DNA of 64,000 nt. Source: an uncultured Prevotella sp. (GTDB taxonomy: Bacteria; Bacteroidota; Bacteroidia; Bacteroidales; Bacteroidaceae). Location of the stretch: assembly GCA_900316295.1 (NCBI GenBank), contig ONCJ01000011.1, positions 1 through 64,000 on the forward strand, written 5' to 3'. A program made the translations under genes and the position numbers. The notes under the pieces were generated by a model. That model was not told the origin of the DNA and ran no database searches. It saw only the letters and a list, made by a program, of their open reading frames with translations. Position 1 is the first letter of the stretch. Every line of letters begins with the position of its first letter. Shown here in pieces: positions 59,131 through 64,000 of this stretch.

Positions 59131-61425
59131 CTAATCGGCGAGGATGAAGTCGAGCTGGCGCTTCTCGAGGTTGGTGCGCACCACCTCTATGCGTATGGGG
59201 TCGCCAAGCTGGTAGCGGTGGTGGCGACGACGGCCTATGAGACAGTAGTTCTTCTCGTCGAAGTCGTAATAGTCGTTGCCCAGGTCGCGCATCATGATCA
59301 TACCCTCGCAGTGGTTCTCGTCTATCTCGCAATAGATACCGTAGGAGGTGATGCCCGAGATGTGGGCGTCATAGACGTTGCCTATCTTGTCTTCCATAAA
59401 CTCCACCATCTTATACTTGATAGACTCACGCTCGGCATTCTGGGCTATCTGCTCCATGTCAGATGAGTGCTCGCACAAGTCCTCGTACTTGTTACGGTTG
59501 GCTGACTTGCCTCCCTGCTGGTAGTGGGTGAGCAGTCTGTGGACCATCGTGTCGGGATAGCGGCGGATGGGCGACGTGAAGTGGGTGTAGTAGTCGAATG
59601 CCAGTCCGAAGTGGCCTATGTTGTGTGTAGAGTATTTGGCTTTCATCATCGTGCGCAGAGCTACCTTGTGGATGAGCTTCTCCTCCCTTGAGCCCTGACT
59701 CTCGGTGATGAGTTGGTTCATGCTGCGAGCTGTCGCACCCTTGGTGCTCGACGACTTCAGCTTGTAGCCAAACCTAGCCACGAAGGTGCGCAGGTCTTCA
59801 AACTTCTGCGGGTCGGGGTTGTCGTGTACACGATAGGGCAAGGTCTTGCCTCCACCCTCGCCAGGCTTGCCTTTTGCTCCCTTAGTTTTCTTCACCTTAC
59901 CCACGCTCTCCGCAACGGTACGGTTGGCGAGCAACATGAACTCCTCGATGAGTTTGTTGGCATCCTTGGACACCTTGAAGTAGCATCGGGTAGGATGTCC
60001 CTTCTCGTCGATGTCGAACTTCATCTCCTCTGAATCGAAGTCGATGGCTCCATTCTTATACCTCTTCTTACGCAGCTCCTTAGCCAAGGCATCGAGTGTA
60101 CATATCTCTTCGGCGTATTCACCGATGAAGGGGTGAGAGGAACTTGAAACATTTTGCGTTGATTGCTTAGCATTGAACGCTGGACGAAGAGCAGGTGCAG
60201 GCTCGCCCTTTCCGTCGACGACTCCGTTTTGCTCGAGCAGGGCTTGTGCCTCCTCGTAGGCATAGCGACGGTTGCTACGTATGATAGTGTGGACTATGCG
60301 ATAGCTCTTCACGTTAGCTTCATTGTCCAAAACGAAGATGACACTATAGCACAGCTTATCCTCATCGGGACGTAACGAACATACATAATTACAGAGGTGT
60401 TCTGGAAGCATCGGTATGGTACGGTCGACGAGATATACGGATGTTGCTCGCTTCTGCGCCTCACGGTCGATGATGTCGCCCTCCTTGACATAGTGCGACA
60501 CGTCGGCAATGTGGACTCCCACCTCATAAAGTTGAGGTGAGAGTATGCGTATTGACAATGCGTCGTCGAAGTCCTTGGCATCATGAGGGTCGATGGTACA
60601 AGTCCACACGTCGCGGAAGTCCTCCCGCTCGGCTACGTCTTGTGGTGTTATCTCGCCCGTAATCTTCTTTGCAGCCTCTTCCACCTCCTTCGGATAGCGG
60701 TAGGGCAGTCCGTACTTGGCGAGTATGGCATGCATCTCGGTGGTGTTGTCGCCAGCCTGACCAAGGATGTCTATCACCTCACCTATGATGCGCTGCGAGT
60801 CTTTCGAGGGCCACGATATCACCCTGACCAGAGCCTTGTCGCCCGTCTTTCCTCCCTTCAGTTTCTTTAGCGGGATGATGATATCGCTGGAGAAGATGTT
60901 GCTGTCGAGGTTGAGGAATGCTATCTCGGGATCTACCTCGAGATTACCTACAAACGTATCTTTCTCGTGGGAGAGTATCTCGGTGACCATCGCCTCCTTG
61001 ATATGATTGCGACGCCGAGCCATCATGGTCACACGCACACGGTCGCCATTCATAGCCCACATGGAGTTGCGTTCGGAGACGAAGATGGGCAGGTCGCTGC
61101 CGTCGGGGATGAACGAGTTCTTACCATTGGTCTTCCTGACGAAACGTCCCTCGAGCACCTGTCCGTCGGTATTCAGCCGGTAGGCATTATCAGCCACCTT
61201 GGTGAGGAAGTCGTCCCAAGCCATCTCCTCCATCACATCGATGGCAAGCATCTTCAGCGGATGGGTGTTGAGACGTAGCTCCTTGAATATCTGTTTGAAA
61301 CTGAAAGTCACACCTGCATGTTGCTGGAAAAAGCCAGAGAGCAACTCTTCCATCTGTGCTTTGTTATGGTATTTTCCACCCTTTCGTAGTCTCCCCGCAT
61401 TCTTAGAATTCTTACTTGTTGCCAT
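59131..61425 (-). CDS. rnr: Ribonuclease R
   Basis: 764 residues. N-terminal OB/cold-shock-like regions, RNB catalytic domain with DPHDAKDFDDALSI (catalytic acidic residues) and SVYLVDRTIPMLPEHLCN, the segment FTSPIRRYPDTMVHRLL, and a C-terminal S1 domain (GNVYDAHISGITSYGIYCEI, then the end). RNase R is a 3'-to-5' exonuclease that degrades structured RNA. The C-terminus lacks the long Lys-rich tail of enterobacterial forms, as is common here. It is divergent from the epimerase gene. Confidence 0.95.
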   Translation of the reverse strand: MATSKNSKNAGRLRKGGKYHNKAQMEELLSGFFQQHAGVTFSFKQIFKELRLNTHPLKMLAIDVMEEMAWDDFLTKVADNAYRLNTDGQVLEGRFVRKTNGKNSFIPDGSDLPIFVSERNSMWAMNGDRVRVTMMARRRNHIKEAMVTEILSHEKDTFVGNLEVDPEIAFLNLDSNIFSSDIIIPLKKLKGGKTGDKALVRVISWPSKDSQRIIGEVIDILGQAGDNTTEMHAILAKYGLPYRYPKEVEEAAKKITGEITPQDVAEREDFRDVWTCTIDPHDAKDFDDALSIRILSPQLYEVGVHIADVSHYVKEGDIIDREAQKRATSVYLVDRTIPMLPEHLCNYVCSLRPDEDKLCYSVIFVLDNEANVKSYRIVHTIIRSNRRYAYEEAQALLEQNGVVDGKGEPAPALRPAFNAKQSTQNVSSSSHPFIGEYAEEICTLDALAKELRKKRYKNGAIDFDSEEMKFDIDEKGHPTRCYFKVSKDANKLIEEFMLLANRTVAESVGKVKKTKGAKGKPGEGGGKTLPYRVHDNPDPQKFEDLRTFVARFGYKLKSSSTKGATARSMNQLITESQGSREEKLIHKVALRTMMKAKYSTHNIGHFGLAFDYYTHFTSPIRRYPDTMVHRLLTHYQQGGKSANRNKYEDLCEHSSDMEQIAQNAERESIKYKMVEFMEDKIGNVYDAHISGITSYGIYCEIDENHCEGMIMMRDLGNDYYDFDEKNYCLIGRRRHHRYQLGDPIRIEVVRTNLEKRQLDFILAD

Positions 61426-61456
61426 AGCTTTTTAGTTGTTTTTGTTGTAGGTACGA

Positions 61457-61464
61457 CAAAAGTA
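61457..61464 (-). promoter_or_regulatory. -7 element for rnr
   Basis: CAAAAGTA on the plus strand, TACTTTTG on the minus strand, 32 bases before the rnr ATG. It is back-to-back with the plus-strand box at 61478. Confidence 0.5.
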
Positions 61465-61477
61465 ATGAATTATTTTG

Positions 61478-61485
61478 TACTTTTG
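61478..61485 (+). promoter_or_regulatory. -7 element for the epimerase gene
   Basis: TACTTTTG, 26 bases before the ATG at 61512. The -33 is not clear. Confidence 0.5.
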
Positions 61486-61511
61486 CAAGCGAAAAGCGAC
61501 TTTTTTTTATA

Positions 61512-62513
61512 ATGAAAAGAATTCTGATAACAGGAGCAAGCGGTTTCATCGGCAGTTTCATCGTCGAGGAGGCTCTCCGCCAAGGCATGGAGACATGGGC
61601 AGCTGTGAGGTCTTCCAGCTCGAGGGCATACCTCAACGACCAACGAATCAACTTCATAGAACTGGACCTCAGCGACGAGCAGCGACTCACAGAGCAACTC
61701 AAGGACCACCAGTTCGACTATGTCGTTCATGCTGCCGGCGTGACAAAATGTATCAACAAGGATGACTTCCGACGGGTGAATACCGAGGGGACACGACACC
61801 TGGTAGCTGCCCTGAGGGCGCTTCGGATGCCGATAGAGCGATTTGTGTTCCTGAGCAGCCTCAGCGTGATGGGGGCTATACGCGAACAACAACCATATAC
61901 CGAGATCAGAGAAGACGACACGCCACAGCCGAATACAGCATACGGCAAGAGTAAGCTGGAGGCGGAAGAGACCTTGAAAGCGAGGAGTGAGGAGCAATTT
62001 CCTTATGTGATACTGCGACCGACAGGCGTGTATGGCCCCAGGGAGAAGGACTATTTCATCATGGCAAAGAGCATTAAGGGACATAGCGACTTCGCCGTGG
62101 GATATAAACCGCAGGACATCACCTTCGTCTATGTCAAGGATGTGGTACAAGCTGTCTTCCTTGCCTTAGATCACGGCAAGACGGGACGCGCCTATTTTCT
62201 GAGCGATGGAAAGGTGTATCGCAGCGCCACCTTCAGCAACCTGATACGCCGAGAATTGGGCAACCCGTGGTGGATACGCATCACCGCACCGATATGGATA
62301 CTACGAATAGTAACTGCCGTAGGCGACATCATCGGCAGGCTGAGCGGAAAGGCTATCGCACTGAACAACGACAAATACCATATCCTGAGACAACGCAACT
62401 GGCGCTGTGACATACAACCTGCAATCGACGAACTGGGATACAAGCCGCAATACGACTTGGAACGAGGGGTCAGGGAGACCATCGCATGGTATAAGAAGGA
62501 GGGGTGGATTTAG
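61512..62513 (+). CDS. NAD-dependent epimerase/dehydratase family protein (possible 3-ketosphinganine reductase)
   Basis: 333 residues. N-terminal Rossmann motif ITGASGFIGSFIVEEAL, then VVHAAGVTKCINKDDF, FLSSLSVMG, and the active-site YGKSKLEAEE (Tyr-x-x-x-Lys); GVYGPREKDYF follows. It is an extended SDR. Family members act on sugar nucleotides, but Bacteroides homologues of this general type include the enzyme that reduces 3-ketosphinganine; I infer this only from the neighbouring lipid phosphatase gene. It and the PAP2 gene are separated by a short simple repeat. Confidence 0.88.
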   Translation: MKRILITGASGFIGSFIVEEALRQGMETWAAVRSSSSRAYLNDQRINFIELDLSDEQRLTEQLKDHQFDYVVHAAGVTKCINKDDFRRVNTEGTRHLVAALRALRMPIERFVFLSSLSVMGAIREQQPYTEIREDDTPQPNTAYGKSKLEAEETLKARSEEQFPYVILRPTGVYGPREKDYFIMAKSIKGHSDFAVGYKPQDITFVYVKDVVQAVFLALDHGKTGRAYFLSDGKVYRSATFSNLIRRELGNPWWIRITAPIWILRIVTAVGDIIGRLSGKAIALNNDKYHILRQRNWRCDIQPAIDELGYKPQYDLERGVRETIAWYKKEGWI

Positions 62514-62547
62514 TTTTTAGTTTTTGGTTTTTAGTTTTTAGTTTTTG
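62513..62547. repeat. TTTTTAG/TTTTTGG simple repeat between two genes
   Basis: About five copies of TTTTTAGT or TTTTTGGT follow the epimerase stop directly. The last copy contains the TTG from which the PAP2 gene appears to start. Confidence 0.7.
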
Positions 62548-63534
62548 GAAAGAGTGAAGGAATTATTTAAGATAGAGAAGAATCCTAAGAAGGGACTGCT
62601 GGCTGCGGAGTGGGCAATGATGGCATATCTTGTATTCACCCTGCTGATGGCATTATTGCTGTCAACAAAGCTACCCAATCCCGAGATGATAATATGGGGA
62701 CGAGCTAAAATAATATTCATGACAGCCGCACTATGGCTGGTATACAGGATTGTACCCTGCCGCTTCACCCGACTGGTGCGCATCGGAGCACAGATGGGAC
62801 TATTGGCTTGGTGGTATCCAGACACCTACGAGTTCAACCGTATATTCCCCAACCTCGACCATGTCTTCGCAGCATGGGAGCAAGACCTCTTCGGATGCCA
62901 GCCGGCAATAGTGTTCTCACAGTCGGTGACGAGTGCCGTGGTGAGCGAACTGTTCGACCTTGGCTATTGGGCATACTACTACATGATAGCCCTGGTGGTA
63001 GTATACTACTTCGGGTGGCGCTATCACGAGTTTGAAAGAGCCGCATTCATAGTCCTCGCGGCATTCTTCATCTACTATCTTGTGTTCATCTTCATACCAG
63101 TAACAGGACCAACCTTCTACTACAAAGCAGCAGGACTGAAGAACATCATGGCAGGAGTCTTCCCTAACGTACATGACTACTTCAACTTCCATCAAGACTG
63201 TCTGCCTGCACCAGGCTATCAGGACGGAGTGTTCTATCATCTCGTAGAGGGAGCCAAGGCTGCCGGAGAAAGACCCACCGCCGCATTCCCCAGTTCGCAC
63301 ATAGGCATCTCCACCATCATTATGTGGCTGCTCATCCATGCTCGCAACTGGCGACTGATGTGGATACTCATGCCATTATATATATGCCTGTGTTGTGCCA
63401 CAGTATACATACAAGCCCACTATCTCGTCGACGCCATTGGCGGACTGATAAGTGGCACGCTGCTATACTTCATCCTGCTCTTCTGCTCGAAGAATATGGT
63501 GACATCAACAAATACAAAGAAAAAAAGACGATAA
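62545..63534 (+). CDS. PAP2-superfamily lipid phosphatase / inositol phosphotransferase-like membrane protein
   Basis: 329 residues from TTG 62545, or 326 from GTG 62554; no ATG is available. About 6-7 membrane segments. The catalytic blocks are the TAAFPSSHIGISTIIMWLL segment with its His, and the distal YIQAHYLVDAIGGLISG. The layout resembles the AUR1/PAP2_3 branch that makes inositol phosphoryl ceramide, but the substrate is unproven. It follows the epimerase gene directly and precedes miaB by 13 bases. Confidence 0.82.
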   Translation: MERVKELFKIEKNPKKGLLAAEWAMMAYLVFTLLMALLLSTKLPNPEMIIWGRAKIIFMTAALWLVYRIVPCRFTRLVRIGAQMGLLAWWYPDTYEFNRIFPNLDHVFAAWEQDLFGCQPAIVFSQSVTSAVVSELFDLGYWAYYYMIALVVVYYFGWRYHEFERAAFIVLAAFFIYYLVFIFIPVTGPTFYYKAAGLKNIMAGVFPNVHDYFNFHQDCLPAPGYQDGVFYHLVEGAKAAGERPTAAFPSSHIGISTIIMWLLIHARNWRLMWILMPLYICLCCATVYIQAHYLVDAIGGLISGTLLYFILLFCSKNMVTSTNTKKKRR

Positions 63535-63547
63535 CAAAGAAAAGACT

Positions 63548-64000
63548 ATGAAGAAACTATATATCGAGACCTACGGATGCCAAATGAACGTGGCTGACTC
63601 TGAGGTGGTAGCCTCAATAATGAAGATGGCTGGCTACGACGTATGTGACACTGCAGAAGACGCTGATGCCATCTTCCTGAACACATGCTCAGTACGCGAC
63701 AATGCCGAACAGAAGATATTTCATCGCTTAGAGGCGCTCAACAACCTAAAGAACAAAAGGAAAACCACGCCACCACTCATCATCGGAGTATTAGGCTGCA
63801 TGGCAGAACGAGTGAAGGAAGACCTGCTGGAGAACCACCACTGCGACCTCGTGGCAGGACCAGACGCATACCTCACCCTGCCCGACCTGATAGCACAGGC
63901 AGAGACGGGACACAAAGCCATCAACATCGAACTCTCAACCACTGAGACATACAAGGACGTAGTGCCACAACGACTACACGGAGCACGACTGGGCGGATTT
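63548..64000 (+). CDS. miaB: tRNA methylthiotransferase MiaB (5' part; continues past the window)
   Basis: The ATG at 63548 opens a frame that stays open for 151 codons to the last base of the window. LYIETYGCQMNVADSEVV, AIFLNTCSVRDNAEQKI and IIGVLGCMAERVKEDLL are the N-terminal UPF0004 domain, with the three cysteines of the auxiliary iron-sulfur cluster (GCQMN, NTCSVR, GCMAE). The radical-SAM part lies beyond the edge. MiaB adds the methylthio group to N6-isopentenyl-A37 of tRNA. It probably shares a message with the PAP2 gene. Confidence 0.96.
   Translation, partial: MKKLYIETYGCQMNVADSEVVASIMKMAGYDVCDTAEDADAIFLNTCSVRDNAEQKIFHRLEALNNLKNKRKTTPPLIIGVLGCMAERVKEDLLENHHCDLVAGPDAYLTLPDLIAQAETGHKAINIELSTTETYKDVVPQRLHGARLGGF

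Overview
The window reads as chromosome of a Prevotella-like member of the Bacteroidales. The evidence is: promoters of the Bacteroidetes type (TTTG, about 19 bases, TAnnTTTG); secreted proteins ending in the Prevotella-style tail (YDLxGRR...GxYIxNGKKVVVR); a C10 (streptopain-type) peptidase with its propeptide; an S46 dipeptidyl peptidase; a one-protein hybrid two-component regulator; KorAB; a large signal peptidase I; and a TGS-uridine kinase fusion. No genus was confirmed by search.

Layout. Bases 1-9450 are AT-rich and unlike the rest. They hold an exported TPR-CHAT protease-like protein, a 5'-truncated caspase-like gene, short membrane proteins, a Pif1-type helicase and a lipoprotein pair. 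Three transcription units here share one promoter/leader module (AAC-N15-GTC followed by a TAGAAACAAA leader), and two end in near-identical hairpins that differ by a compensatory base pair. The right border is a 44-base 3' fragment of a tRNA gene followed by that gene's terminator, as left by an integrative element that used a tRNA as its target. The intact tRNA and the integrase would lie to the left, outside the window.

9450-14030 holds an orphan secreted-protein tail, a chimeric YccF/winged-helix gene with a minisatellite linker, a DUF4251 lipoprotein, a GH2 glycosidase, and a 430-base non-coding tract made of two tandem arrays: 22-base hairpins, then about 75-base promoter-like units running into ruvB. 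14030-28000 is housekeeping: ruvB-coaD-ybeY on +, and two minus-strand operons (uridine kinase, korA, korB, rhaM-like, M16 peptidase; DUF2851, thioesterase, dprA, dusB).

28100-39900 is a secretion and polysaccharide region: C10 peptidase, a frameshifted GH5 glycosidase, a hybrid two-component sensor, a small conserved-type peptide and a 939-residue surface protein sharing a beta-rich module with the GH5. 40170-45290 is dapB-lepB-wbqC-pfkB-fprA. 45400-64000 holds a LOG-family protein, a DEAD-box helicase with in-frame repeats, a lipoprotein, an S46 peptidase with a flippase, a Na/Pi cotransporter, a beta-helix protein, a PAQR protein, a CbxX-type AAA ATPase behind a long leader, RNase R, an epimerase-PAP2 pair that may make sphingolipids, and the start of miaB.

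No rRNA, complete tRNA, CRISPR array or transposase was seen.
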